From Bacteroidales bacterium (GTDB lineage: Bacteria > Bacteroidota > Bacteroidia > Bacteroidales > UBA6680): a DNA stretch of 64,000 nt. The stretch spans positions 1 through 64,000 of the forward strand of contig JAOARD010000047.1 of assembly GCA_025210735.1 (NCBI GenBank), in the 5' to 3' direction. Positions 29,634-38,661 of the stretch are shown piece by piece; position 1 is the stretch's first letter; each line of letters opens with the position of its first letter. The notes below the pieces were generated by a model. The model made no database searches. It saw nothing but the letters and a program-made list of their open reading frames with translations, and had not been told where the DNA came from. A program made the translations under genes and the position numbers.

Positions 29634-30539
29634 ATGAACGAGATTGTTAAAATAGAAAACATTAGCCAGCTATATGATATGATGTATCAGGAGAAGCCTC
29701 TTCACCCGCTTATTGGTATAATTGACTTCTCTAAGTACAATATCGGAGACTATAATCAGATGAAGGTTTCTCTCGGTTTCTACTCTATAATGTACAAAAA
29801 TTTCTGCCCCGGCATAATGCGATATGGTCGTAACTACTACGATTTTCAGGAAGGTACATTAACATTTACAGCTCCAAATCAGGTAATTGTTATTGATGAC
29901 CTTGAAGATACTGACGATGTATCCGGATGGGCATTAATCTTTCATCCTGATCTTATAAGAGGTACCAGTTTAAGTACAAAAATGAAAGAGTACAATTTCT
30001 TCTCTTACGATCTTCACGAAGCATTACATGTATCGGATCTGGAGTTAAGAAGACTGAATGATATTGTTAAAGATATTGAGAATGAGCTTAAACAGAATAT
30101 AGACAAACATAGTAAGGCTCTGGTAGTATCTTCAATTGAACTTTTACTGAATTACTGCAACCGTTATTACGACAGGCAGTTTATTACAAGAACGGTAAAA
30201 AACAAAGATATAATTACCGATTTTGAGAAACTATTAACCGATTATTTCGAATCTGATGAGGTTCAAAACTGTGGTTTCCCGTCAATTAAATATTTTGCAG
30301 AACAGTTGCACCTGTCTCCAAACTATTTGAGCGATTTATTAAAAAAAGAGACAGGTAAAAACGGTACTGAACATATACAGTATCATGTTATTGAACTTGC
30401 AAAAAACAGATTATTAAGTTCTTCTGTATCTGTTAATGAAATTGCCTACGATCTGGGGTTCGGATACCCTCAATATTTCAGTAAGATGTTTAAAAAGAAT
30501 ACAGGAATGACTCCTGTTGAATACAGAAAACTGAATTAA
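29634..30539 (+). CDS. AraC-family transcriptional regulator
   Basis: This encodes 302 residues from the ATG at 29634; an ATG at 29622 is also possible. The N-terminal ~180 residues form a cupin-like sensory domain (YYDFQEGTLTFTAPNQV). The C-terminal ~100 residues hold two helix-turn-helix motifs: one at IKYFAEQLHLSPNYLSDLLKK and the second, the family signature, at VNEIAYDLGFGYPQYFSKMFKK, ending TGMTPVEYRK. It lies 19 nt after the SDR gene and just before the DJ-1-like gene, whose upstream region has two perfect palindromes. It may regulate both, perhaps in response to reactive carbonyl or oxidative stress; this is an inference from context. Confidence 0.88.
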   Translation: MNEIVKIENISQLYDMMYQEKPLHPLIGIIDFSKYNIGDYNQMKVSLGFYSIMYKNFCPGIMRYGRNYYDFQEGTLTFTAPNQVIVIDDLEDTDDVSGWALIFHPDLIRGTSLSTKMKEYNFFSYDLHEALHVSDLELRRLNDIVKDIENELKQNIDKHSKALVVSSIELLLNYCNRYYDRQFITRTVKNKDIITDFEKLLTDYFESDEVQNCGFPSIKYFAEQLHLSPNYLSDLLKKETGKNGTEHIQYHVIELAKNRLLSSSVSVNEIAYDLGFGYPQYFSKMFKKNTGMTPVEYRKLN

Positions 30540-30591
30540 TAATACATGTTGGTTATACAGAACTAACCTACAAATCGTAATATATTTTCTG

Positions 30592-30609
30592 ACTCTGAAT
30601 ATTCAGAGT
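30592..30609. promoter_or_regulatory. Perfect 18-nt palindrome upstream of the DJ-1-like gene
   Basis: ACTCTGAATATTCAGAGT is a perfect inverted repeat without spacer, in the AraC/DJ-1 intergenic region. It lacks a U-run, so an operator is more likely than a terminator. Confidence 0.55.
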
Positions 30610-30622
30610 AATAACTAATTAA

Positions 30623-30642
30623 TTGGTGTTAACTAACACCAA
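30623..30642. promoter_or_regulatory. Perfect 20-nt inverted repeat upstream of the DJ-1-like gene
   Basis: Two 9-nt arms (TTGGTGTTA / TAACACCAA) flank a 2-nt centre, 13 nt after the first palindrome and ~41 nt before the ATG at 30684. It is a likely dimeric-regulator operator. Confidence 0.6.
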
Positions 30643-30683
30643 CAGCAATTACTATATATTAACCAAAAACAAATTATAATCAG

Positions 30684-31382
30684 ATGGAAAATAGAAAAGC
30701 TTTAATTATTGTGACAAATCATTCAGATTTTGAACATCCGGAAGCAGAACCAACAGGACTTTGGTTATCGGAGTTTACACACTTTTACGATGAGTTTGAA
30801 GCTGCCGGAATACCAATGGAGATAGCAAGTATAAAAGGTGGCAAAATTCCTTTAGATAACAGAGGATTAAAAGGCATTATGCTAGATAAAGAGACAAAAA
30901 AACGTTACGAAGATTCGGAGTTTATGTCGCTGTTAGAGAATACAAAATCTTTATCAGATATAGATGCTAAAGAGTACGATGTTCTTTTCTTTGCCGGAGG
31001 ACACGGTGCTATGTGGGATTTTGCAAATAATGACAAGCTGAATTCATTAACACGTTACATGTATGAAAATGGCAAAATTATATCTGCTGTATGTCATGGT
31101 GTAGCCGCTTTGCAGAATGTTAAGTTGAGCAATGGAGAATATCTAATAAAAGGTAAACGAGGCACATGTTTTCCATACTTTGATGAATCGCTTGCAGGAG
31201 TAAAAAAATATGTTCCGTACAACCTGCAAAAAACACTTAAAAGCAGAGGTATGAAGTACAGCAAAGCTTTTTTACCATTAAGTGGTCATGCCGTTGCCGA
31301 CGGGCGTTTAATAACCGGACAAAATCCAAACTCAACAACAAAAACAGCAAAGAAGGTTCTTGAAGTTCTTAAAAAACTTTAG
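30684..31382 (+). CDS. DJ-1/PfpI-family protein, Hsp31-like (type 1 glutamine amidotransferase fold)
   Basis: This encodes 232 residues, the usual size for the Hsp31/HchA-like branch. The opening ALIIVTNHSDFEH and the long insertion with TGLWLSEFTHFYDEF match that branch. A Glu in the latter segment pairs with the nucleophile cysteine in ISAVCHGVAAL, with FFAGGHGAMWD in between. Members act as glyoxalase III (methylglyoxal to lactate), deglycase or holding chaperones. It is cytoplasmic. Two palindromes in front of the gene and the adjacent AraC gene suggest inducible expression. A hairpin terminator follows. Confidence 0.82.
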   Translation: MENRKALIIVTNHSDFEHPEAEPTGLWLSEFTHFYDEFEAAGIPMEIASIKGGKIPLDNRGLKGIMLDKETKKRYEDSEFMSLLENTKSLSDIDAKEYDVLFFAGGHGAMWDFANNDKLNSLTRYMYENGKIISAVCHGVAALQNVKLSNGEYLIKGKRGTCFPYFDESLAGVKKYVPYNLQKTLKSRGMKYSKAFLPLSGHAVADGRLITGQNPNSTTKTAKKVLEVLKKL

Positions 31383-31404
31383 ACCTATGCAATACTGTCT
31401 GATT

Positions 31405-31440
31405 GGTGTGTAACAGTATTAACCTGTTATTACACCTTTT
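31405..31440 (+). terminator. Probable terminator of the DJ-1-like gene
   Basis: An imperfect stem GGTGTGTAACAG / CTGTTATTACACC with a two-base internal mismatch is followed by TTTT, 23 nt after the stop codon. Confidence 0.6.
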
Positions 31441-31621
31441 CAGATTAATTAAAGCAGTTAACAACTGCTAAATTATCTCCAACTAAACAACAGTGATAAA
31501 CTAACTTAAGTAATAAGACAACTGAACCACCTCCTTTTTGTATCATTATTCTTTTCACATCAATTACTCTTTCCTATTTTTATACAGAAACTAAACTTAT
31601 AATATCAGCAATCAATCTATT

Positions 31622-31840
31622 TTGAATATCACTAATCTGATTATAGGACTGATTACAATTGGTATGGGTTTTATTGTAAAGTATAACCCAAACCTTATAG
31701 CAGGATACATTGCAGGTTATTATCTGTTATTTTATATTGGATTCACCAACATTGCTGAGTATATACCTCTGTTTACTATTTTAACAGGTGTGGTATTTAT
31801 ACTTGTAAGAGCACAACGTTTTGATAAGAGTAGTAACTAA
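31622..31840 (+). CDS. Small DUF3784-like membrane protein
   Basis: This encodes 72 residues starting at a TTG; no in-frame ATG precedes the first membrane segment, so the start is uncertain. Two hydrophobic segments (about 4-20 and 28-62) flank the phrase NPNLIAGYIAGY, which resembles DUF3784 proteins. The function is unknown. The next lipoprotein gene begins 15 nt after the stop and is probably in the same transcript. Confidence 0.55.
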   Translation: MNITNLIIGLITIGMGFIVKYNPNLIAGYIAGYYLLFYIGFTNIAEYIPLFTILTGVVFILVRAQRFDKSSN

Positions 31841-31855
31841 AAAACAATTATAAAT

Positions 31856-32440
31856 ATGAAAGTAACACTTAAACAGATTTTAAAACTGGGGTTAATAGCT
31901 AATCTATTATTAGTTATATCATGCTCAAATGAATCTACAAAATCAGAAAAAGAAGATAACCAATTAACAAAAACGGAGTTGAATAATATTCCTGAATTTG
32001 ACATTAAATTTCCTGAAACAGAATTTAAGGTTGAAAAAACAGAGAACAGAGATTTAAGACTTGGTGATGTGGTTGTTACAAATTGGATATTGCAAGGGAA
32101 AGATAAAAACGGACCTTTTATGTATTTTGTTTCTCACAGTGTTGTCTCAAATGAGTTAAAATCAAAAATAGATAAAAATCCACAATCACTCTATATCTCT
32201 CTTAAATCAATGTTAAAAGGCTCTGCAATAAAACTAGGAGGAACAGATTTCGATTTTAACCCAATAGAGTATAAAGGGTTTAAAGGTGTTGAATCTGAAT
32301 GCAAAGTATTTAATGGCGACGGAATAATAAAAAGCAAGGTATACAAAATTAACAATCATATTTTTATGATCAGTGCGGGTGGAAAAAGAATAGATCTGAA
32401 ATCTGTAACCAGATTTATTAACTCATTTGAGTTAAAATAA
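31856..32440 (+). CDS. Lipoprotein of unknown function
   Basis: This encodes 194 residues. A lipoprotein signal with Cys23 (NLLLVISCSNES) directs it to the envelope. The mature protein opens with a Lys/Glu/Asn-rich linker followed by a ~150-residue alpha/beta-like domain containing LRLGDVVVTNWILQG and FKGVESECKVFNGDG. I do not recognise a family. It follows the small DUF3784-like membrane gene by 15 nt, and the next gene on the other strand is the TolC-like gene, with a shared terminator hairpin between them. Confidence 0.7.
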   Translation: MKVTLKQILKLGLIANLLLVISCSNESTKSEKEDNQLTKTELNNIPEFDIKFPETEFKVEKTENRDLRLGDVVVTNWILQGKDKNGPFMYFVSHSVVSNELKSKIDKNPQSLYISLKSMLKGSAIKLGGTDFDFNPIEYKGFKGVESECKVFNGDGIIKSKVYKINNHIFMISAGGKRIDLKSVTRFINSFELK

Positions 32441-32444
32441 TATT

Positions 32445-32476
32445 AAAAAAGGGCAGCCAAACGGCTACCCTCTCTA
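32445..32476 (-). terminator. Terminator at the end of the metal efflux operon
   Basis: The hairpin GGGTAGCC / GGCTGCCC (one mismatch) is followed on the minus strand by TTTTTT, directly past the stop codon of the TolC-like gene at 32485. It may also serve the convergent lipoprotein gene. Confidence 0.7.
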
Positions 32477-32484
32477 TTGACAGA

Positions 32485-33660
32485 TTAGTAATATAATGTG
32501 AGCTCAGCGTTCAGTTTCTCATAATCACGCTGAGTTTGATATAGTTCATCAATATATTCATAGAATATATTAAGTTCCATAATATAGTTTATAAGCGATA
32601 ATTCCCCTTTATCGTATGCTTTTTTTAGCAATTCAGAACTATTTGACGATTCCAAAGCATTTTGATATATTTCTAAAAGCATTTTCTTATTCTTTGCTTT
32701 ATCAAACAGAGTCTTATATCTTGCTTTTTCAGAAATATCAAGGCTTGTCACATAATCTGATGCAGCAAGAGCTTCAGCCTTTCTGCTTTTCACCTTGTTT
32801 TTACCAGCCCATAATGGCACCGATACACCAAACTTAACACCAGAGTATTTTGCTCCCTTAGCATCCTCTGTCATAAAACCAACCGATAACTTAGGAAGGG
32901 TCAAGGATCTGGCAAGCTTTACTGACCGATTCCCTGCATCAACATTTTTACCTGCCAACATAAATGCCGGACTCTTCTGTTTTAGTTCTGTGTAATAACT
33001 ATCAAAACTATCAGGTAGCTTATTGGTCACTATTTCAGACTGTTTAAACTCTATGATATTTCCACCATTCATAGCATATAACTGCTCTTTAAGGGCAAGC
33101 AGATCAGTCTTATTATCCTCGTATTCACGCTTTGAATCTACGTAAAACAGGTTTGCTTTATTCTTCTCAATAATACCAACCTCTCCATTCTCAAACATCT
33201 TTGTATTAGCTACAGCAATTAGCTCTGCATTATGCACTCTATTTGCAAGCTCTTTATCCATTCTTACTCTATATACAATATCTGAGAACAGCTTTTTTGC
33301 CTGTAGAATAACATCATATTTAACTACCTCGTACTCCGTATCTGTTATCTCATTCTTAATATCAGAAAGTTTATACTTATGTATATACGATCCGGGAAAA
33401 TCAAGACTCTGCGTTATGCTAATATCTGTACGACTACCAACCCCTGAAGGCGACCCAGATAACATCCCTATCTCAACCTCAGGATTTTCAGGCAACAGAC
33501 CTGTTTTGTTGCCCAACTTCTTTGCGTCGCGAAGTTGTCTGTAATATTTCAGAGTAATATTGTTCTGCTCTATCTGCGACAGGATATCGTCAATACCTGT
33601 TTGTCCATACGTTACAGATATAAACAGAACTGTCAGTATTACTATACTTATCTTCTTCAT
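32485..33660 (-). CDS. TolC-family outer membrane channel (CusC-like) of a metal efflux pump
   Basis: This encodes 391 residues with a signal peptide (cleavage near VTYGQ). It has the TolC architecture: two internal repeats each built of long helices and short barrel strands, with the repeat starts around LRDAKKLGNKTGLLPENPEVEIG and LARSLTLPKLSVGFMTED. It forms a trimeric channel across the outer membrane and periplasm for the CusB- and CusA-like proteins encoded upstream. It is the last gene of the operon. An unusual repeated structured element (33686-33754) sits 25 nt before its start codon and is shared with the histidine kinase leader at 60.4 kb. Confidence 0.85.
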   Translation of the reverse strand: MKKISIVILTVLFISVTYGQTGIDDILSQIEQNNITLKYYRQLRDAKKLGNKTGLLPENPEVEIGMLSGSPSGVGSRTDISITQSLDFPGSYIHKYKLSDIKNEITDTEYEVVKYDVILQAKKLFSDIVYRVRMDKELANRVHNAELIAVANTKMFENGEVGIIEKNKANLFYVDSKREYEDNKTDLLALKEQLYAMNGGNIIEFKQSEIVTNKLPDSFDSYYTELKQKSPAFMLAGKNVDAGNRSVKLARSLTLPKLSVGFMTEDAKGAKYSGVKFGVSVPLWAGKNKVKSRKAEALAASDYVTSLDISEKARYKTLFDKAKNKKMLLEIYQNALESSNSSELLKKAYDKGELSLINYIMELNIFYEYIDELYQTQRDYEKLNAELTLYY

Positions 33661-33685
33661 CTGTTTATTCTTTCTTTTTAATGGT

Positions 33686-33754
33686 CAGATGGAACTCCGC
33701 ATAATAATCATTCTCGTGTGTTTGAAAATTCTTTCTCATGCTTCGTTTCATCTG
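33686..33754 (-). repeat. Structured leader element, copy 1, before the TolC-like gene
   Basis: On the minus strand a stem CAGATG-A-AAC / GTT-C-CATCTG with one conserved A-C mismatch encloses ~49 nt. It closely matches copy 2 at 60442-60515: the first 23 nt from GATGAAACGAAGC onward are identical and roughly 53 of 64 aligned core positions agree. A 1-nt indel before GTTCCATC shifts the frame, so the conservation is not protein-level. The terminal stem base pair that differs between copies (A-T here, T-A there) is compensated. The element ends 25 nt before the ATG at 33660. I do not recognise it as a known riboswitch. Confidence 0.65.
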
Positions 33755-33839
33755 TTTATTTTTTTATTGTCAGGTGTAACCTGAATATAAGATACACATG
33801 TTACACCATTATATTTAATTAACCTGTATCTGGTTGCAA

Positions 33840-36800
33840 CTATACCACTTTAGCAGCATCTGCTCTTCGCTCTTTATACCAGAAAACTATTGGTAAAACA
33901 AAAACATTAAGTACTGTAGAGCTTAACAGACCACCCAGAATTACAATTGCCATCGGACTCTGTATCTCATTACCCGGCTGATCTGATCTTAATGCCATAG
34001 GAATAAGTGCCAAAGCAGCTGTAAGTGCCGTCATAAGTATCGGAATAAGTCTGTCTGCCGACCCCTTTATTATTGCTTTCTGATACGGTATCCCCTCCTC
34101 TATTAATGCATTATATCTTGAAACAAGCAAAATACCATTTCTGGTTGCGATACCAAACAGTGTAATAAAGCCAATAATTGCCGGAATATTAAGCTCGCCT
34201 GATGTTACCATTATTGCAAACACACCACCAATAAGAGCAAGTGGCAGGTTAAGCATTACAATACCTGTTGTATTAACACTTTTAAACTCCTGGAACAGAA
34301 GAACGAATATTAACAATAACGATAAAAACGAAGCTAACATCAATGTTTTTGAAGCACTCTCTTCACTCTTAAACTGACCACCATACTCAACATATGTAGA
34401 TTCAGGCAGCTCAATCTCATTATCAACAATATTCTGAATATCCTGTACTACACCTCTAACATCTCTTCCTGCAACATTCGCAGATAGTACAAGTTTTCTT
34501 TTAACATTCTCTCTGTTTACCTGATTTGGTCCTGAAGCCGATGTAATATTTGCAATATAGCTGAATGGTATTTTGTGTCCATCCGGTGTATCAATTAAGG
34601 CATCGCCAAGCGCCTTTATTGAGTTACGCTCATTCTCATCAAATCTTACTACCAGCGGAAAGGATCTCTCTCCTTCAAATATGGTTCCTATCTTCTCTCC
34701 TGCAAACCCTACATCAACAAACTCAAGGAAATCCTTCATTGTTATTCCGTATGCCGACATAATCTGATCTTTAGGCGTAATCTTTATCTGTGGTATATCT
34801 ACCTGTTGTTCAAGAAACAGGTCAACCAATCCGTCAACACCTTCTACCTTAGATTTTATCTCCTGACCTATACGGTACATCTCTTTAAGATCTTTACCAA
34901 AAATCTTAACAGCAATAGCGGCCTTTGTTCCTGACAGCATATGGTTTATTCTGTGACTTAAAGGCTGTCCAACCTCAAAGCTTATACCCGGAACCTGAGA
35001 AAGTCTTGACCTTACATCCTCCAGAAATTCATCTCTCGATCTGTCTTTAAGCGTATATGGTACATCAATTTCCGAACTATTAAGTCCGGCAGAGTGCTCT
35101 GCCAGTTCTGCACGTCCGGTTCTTCTCTCTACTATTGATATCTCAGGCACCTCAAGTAATGTACGTTCCATCTTACGTCCGGTATTTACCGATTCCTCAT
35201 ACGATACCTCTGGCAGTGTTGCTGCTGTTATGGTTAGTGTACCCTCATTAAACGACGGCAAAAAACTACGCCCGAATGTACCAACAATAGCAAAACTTCC
35301 GGCAAACAGAATAACAACTGTAGCAAGTACCGTAATCTTGTATTTTAGTATCCTGTTCAGAGCCTTCTCATACCACTTTGTTAATACACGCTCAAGCAAA
35401 CTACCTTTTGAGTGCTTTTTAAGTTTTTTGTCGTTTGTAAGCAGATATACCTCCAACACATTAGTTAGAGTCATTGCAATAAGTAATGATGCAAACAGCG
35501 ATATTATATATGTAATACCAAGAGGACGTAACATTCTTCCTTCCATCCCGCTAAGGAAGAATAACGGAATAAATGCAGCAATAATAATAAGTGTAGCATT
35601 TACAATTGACGAACGAATCTCTACAGATGCATTATATATTACCTTAACCTTTCCTAACTGCTGATCTTTTGGTAATGCAGCATTCTGTCGGAGCCGTTTA
35701 TATACATTCTCAACATCAACAATTGCATCATCAACCAACGACCCTATTGCAATTGCCATACCTCCAAGAACCATTGTATTAATTCCTATACCCATCATTT
35801 TAAGACACAGTATTGAGATAAGCAATGATATAGGTATAGACACCAATGAAATTATTGTCACCCTGAAATTCATCAGAAACAGGAATAATACTATGGTAAC
35901 AAGTATACCTCCTTCTAAAAGAGCATCGCTAACATTATTTACAGATCTTATAATAAAATCTTCCTGCTTAAATATATTCTGATGAAACTTAACATCAGAT
36001 GGCATATTTGGCTTAATATCCTTAAGTGTCTGCTTAATCTTCTCTGTAAGCTCAAGTGTATTTACATTTGGCTGCTTTGTGATAAGTACAACCGCTGCAT
36101 CCTTAAGGTTATATGATCCTGAACCAATAATTGGTGCTGTAGATATCTTAACCTCTGCAACATCGCCCAGTTTAACAGGCAAACCACTATTCAGTTGCAG
36201 AACTCTGGAGCTCATCTTATCTATATCTGACGTACGGCCTAATCCTCTGATAATATATCGGTTTCCGTACTGTTCTAAATATCCTCCCGGAACATTCTTA
36301 AATCCTCCGGATACATTATCAACAAGTGTTCCAAGGCTCACTTTATAATACTCCATCTTCTTAGGATCAGGAAGTATCTGATACTGCTTAAAATGCTCAC
36401 TAAAAATTGTAACCTGTGCCACACCATTTACAGATAGCAATCGTGGACGTAACACCCATTCTGCTTCTGTTCGCAGATCAATCATAGATGTTGAATCGGC
36501 TGTAAGAGCCATAACAAAAATCTCACCCATTATTGATGATTGCGGCATTAACGTGGGTGTTCCTACCCCTTCCGGGAGTTGTCCTGTTATTGTCTGTATC
36601 TTCTCACTTACAATTTGTCTGGCATTGTACACATTCATACTCCAGTCAAACTCTACCCAAACAATAGAGTAACCTTGTGCCGACGAAGAGCGCACCCTAC
36701 GAATACCTGTAGCACCATTTACCGCAGTCTCCAACGGAAAACTCACAAGTCGCTCTACCTCTTCAGGTGCCATTCCGTGTGCCTCTGTCATTACAACAAC

Positions 36801-36938
36801 CGTTGGTGCTGTAAGGTCAGGAAATACATCGGTGTCCATCTCTCTTATAGTATAAACTCCGGCTATACTAATAAGCACAGATGCTATTATTATGAGAAGT
36901 TTATTCTCTAAAGAAAATTTTATAATATTTTTTACCAT
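33840..36938 (-). CDS. CusA/CzcA-family heavy-metal efflux RND transporter
   Basis: This encodes 1032 residues, typical of RND permeases, with twelve membrane segments arranged as 1+5+1+5 and two large periplasmic loops. HME-family signatures are present: MDTDVFPDLTAPTVVV near the N-terminus, GSLVDDAIVDVENVYKRL in TM4 with the proton-relay Asp pair, and SHRINHMLSGTKAAIAVKI in the pore domain. The two methionines used for Cu(I)/Ag(I) by E. coli CusA are not conserved at the aligned places (ATLPEVS; INHML), so the metal is uncertain. It works with the adaptor (57 nt upstream) and the TolC-like protein (downstream). Confidence 0.9.
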   Translation of the reverse strand: MVKNIIKFSLENKLLIIIASVLISIAGVYTIREMDTDVFPDLTAPTVVVMTEAHGMAPEEVERLVSFPLETAVNGATGIRRVRSSSAQGYSIVWVEFDWSMNVYNARQIVSEKIQTITGQLPEGVGTPTLMPQSSIMGEIFVMALTADSTSMIDLRTEAEWVLRPRLLSVNGVAQVTIFSEHFKQYQILPDPKKMEYYKVSLGTLVDNVSGGFKNVPGGYLEQYGNRYIIRGLGRTSDIDKMSSRVLQLNSGLPVKLGDVAEVKISTAPIIGSGSYNLKDAAVVLITKQPNVNTLELTEKIKQTLKDIKPNMPSDVKFHQNIFKQEDFIIRSVNNVSDALLEGGILVTIVLFLFLMNFRVTIISLVSIPISLLISILCLKMMGIGINTMVLGGMAIAIGSLVDDAIVDVENVYKRLRQNAALPKDQQLGKVKVIYNASVEIRSSIVNATLIIIAAFIPLFFLSGMEGRMLRPLGITYIISLFASLLIAMTLTNVLEVYLLTNDKKLKKHSKGSLLERVLTKWYEKALNRILKYKITVLATVVILFAGSFAIVGTFGRSFLPSFNEGTLTITAATLPEVSYEESVNTGRKMERTLLEVPEISIVERRTGRAELAEHSAGLNSSEIDVPYTLKDRSRDEFLEDVRSRLSQVPGISFEVGQPLSHRINHMLSGTKAAIAVKIFGKDLKEMYRIGQEIKSKVEGVDGLVDLFLEQQVDIPQIKITPKDQIMSAYGITMKDFLEFVDVGFAGEKIGTIFEGERSFPLVVRFDENERNSIKALGDALIDTPDGHKIPFSYIANITSASGPNQVNRENVKRKLVLSANVAGRDVRGVVQDIQNIVDNEIELPESTYVEYGGQFKSEESASKTLMLASFLSLLLIFVLLFQEFKSVNTTGIVMLNLPLALIGGVFAIMVTSGELNIPAIIGFITLFGIATRNGILLVSRYNALIEEGIPYQKAIIKGSADRLIPILMTALTAALALIPMALRSDQPGNEIQSPMAIVILGGLLSSTVLNVFVLPIVFWYKERRADAAKVV

Positions 36939-36994
36939 GACTTCAATTTTTTATTGTCCGTTTCTATTTTCATTATACCCATACACAAATATTA

Positions 36995-38527
36995 TTAATG
37001 TGTATGTGCAGGAACAGCATCAGACATAGAAGCCTGTTTAACACTAAACGCACCACGTGTTACTACATAATCTCCTTCATTTAACCCTTTTGTAACTGTC
37101 CAGTAGTTACCATCTGTAACACCCAGTTCCACCTCTCGTTTAATATATGTTTCACCTGCAAGCTGAACATAAACCCAGTAAACATTCTCTGACTCTATTA
37201 GTGCTGAGTTTGGTATAAAAAACAGTTTATCTGCCTTTTTAGCCTTAAGATAAACCTTACAGTATGAGTATGTAATAAGATCTTTTGATGCAGGAAGTTT
37301 AAAATATATTGGAATATACGGAGAGTCATAGAATGCAGCCACTCCGGTATTCATCTTTACACCACCAAGGGCTTCTGTTGATAGTATCTCTTTATCATAA
37401 TCGGTAACAAAATTAGCCGACTGTATCTCATCAAGTCTGTTTGCATATTTCTTTGGCAGATTAACCCTAAGCATAACTGTTTTTCCAACCTGCATCTTTG
37501 CAATTATCTGTCCCGATTCAACATATTGTCCTTCCTTTACAAGAATCTCTGTAATTATACCTTTTGCAGGCGATACAATACCTTTACCTCTCTCACTATA
37601 GTTTTTAGTAAGGTTACTATATACAGCCTGAACCTTCTCATAATCGTTCTTTGCAGCCTCATACTCACGTGTAGATACAATATTGTCTCTGTTAAGCTCC
37701 TCTACCCTGTCAAAATTCTTTTTAGCCTTATCTAAATCGGCTTTAAGCTTAAGCACCTTTACATTGTAGCTATCTTCAAGCATTCCGCCACTAACCGACA
37801 CAAGAATCTCTCCTGAGTTTATTCTCTTTCCCTGAACAAAATTATCGTTAAGGCTGATTACACCTGATGTTTGTGCAACAATCTCAATCTCATTTGTATT
37901 TGAAGGAACAATCTCGCCGGCAGTATTAATTATCTCATTAAAATCTCTCTTTGTTATCTTCTCTACCCTAAAATCAGTATTCCATACTTGCTCCTTAAGA
38001 AAAGCAATATCGTTTGCGCCTTCTACATTAGCAAGTTCTGCCTCATGAATAGCGTCATGCTCATCTGCATAAACCTTTATTCCGTCAACCTTAATCTTAT
38101 AAAGTTGCCCGTTCTTATTAATCTCAAACAGAAGATAAGCCGGTCCATCAACCTCTGGGCGTATCTTAAACTTATAGATTCCCTTACGTAAAGGTTTTTC
38201 AAGTGTCTGCTTTATTCCGGTTTTACCAATAACCATTTTTAGTGTTACACTTGCACCATCAAGAGGTTTAAAATCGCTTAACTGTGTAAAATGAGCCAAA
38301 ACCTCTGAGTTTTTCCCTTTTACAAATGGATCTGCTTCTCCAAACATCTCAAAGTCATCGCTAAACACAGTATAACTGTTCTTAACCTCATCATGTGCAT
38401 GATCATCGTGTTGGTCAGCACCACTGCTTGCTCCGTGAGGATGCCCGTGTCCGTGTCCTGATCTCTTATTATAGCACGATGAGAGTACAAATACTCCAAT
38501 AAATAATATAAAATATATCGATTTCAT
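36995..38527 (-). CDS. CusB-like RND periplasmic adaptor with His-rich N-terminus
   Basis: This encodes 510 residues. A lipoprotein signal with Cys18 (VFVLSSC) is followed at once by a metal-binding tail (SGHGHGHPHG and HDDHAHDE). Residues ~60-165 form an extra beta domain. The adaptor core follows: barrel-sandwich hybrid halves (EIEIVAQTSGVISLNDNFVQG and GIITEILVKEGQYVESG) around a coiled-coil hairpin (about 255-320), then the beta-barrel and membrane-proximal domains. It bridges the inner membrane RND permease and the outer membrane channel and may hand over metal through its histidines. The order on the minus strand is adaptor, permease, channel. Confidence 0.88.
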   Translation of the reverse strand: MKSIYFILFIGVFVLSSCYNKRSGHGHGHPHGASSGADQHDDHAHDEVKNSYTVFSDDFEMFGEADPFVKGKNSEVLAHFTQLSDFKPLDGASVTLKMVIGKTGIKQTLEKPLRKGIYKFKIRPEVDGPAYLLFEINKNGQLYKIKVDGIKVYADEHDAIHEAELANVEGANDIAFLKEQVWNTDFRVEKITKRDFNEIINTAGEIVPSNTNEIEIVAQTSGVISLNDNFVQGKRINSGEILVSVSGGMLEDSYNVKVLKLKADLDKAKKNFDRVEELNRDNIVSTREYEAAKNDYEKVQAVYSNLTKNYSERGKGIVSPAKGIITEILVKEGQYVESGQIIAKMQVGKTVMLRVNLPKKYANRLDEIQSANFVTDYDKEILSTEALGGVKMNTGVAAFYDSPYIPIYFKLPASKDLITYSYCKVYLKAKKADKLFFIPNSALIESENVYWVYVQLAGETYIKREVELGVTDGNYWTVTKGLNEGDYVVTRGAFSVKQASMSDAVPAHTH

Positions 38528-38661
38528 TTTTTATGTTTTAATATAATATCTTATGATTATAAGCTCTTTACTTAAATACGCCCGAACCCACAACAACATC
38601 TGACGGAGCCAGATAATTGCTGTGAGACGAACACAAACTCTGCATTCGGTTATGTTAATTA

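Noticed and set aside
33673..33759. 28-codon peptide frame inside the repeated leader element (minus strand, starting ATGAAACGAAGC)
   Set aside because: The second copy of the element has a 1-nt indel that changes the frame after about 15 codons, so conservation follows the nucleotide sequence and not the peptide. Kept only as a possible upstream frame.
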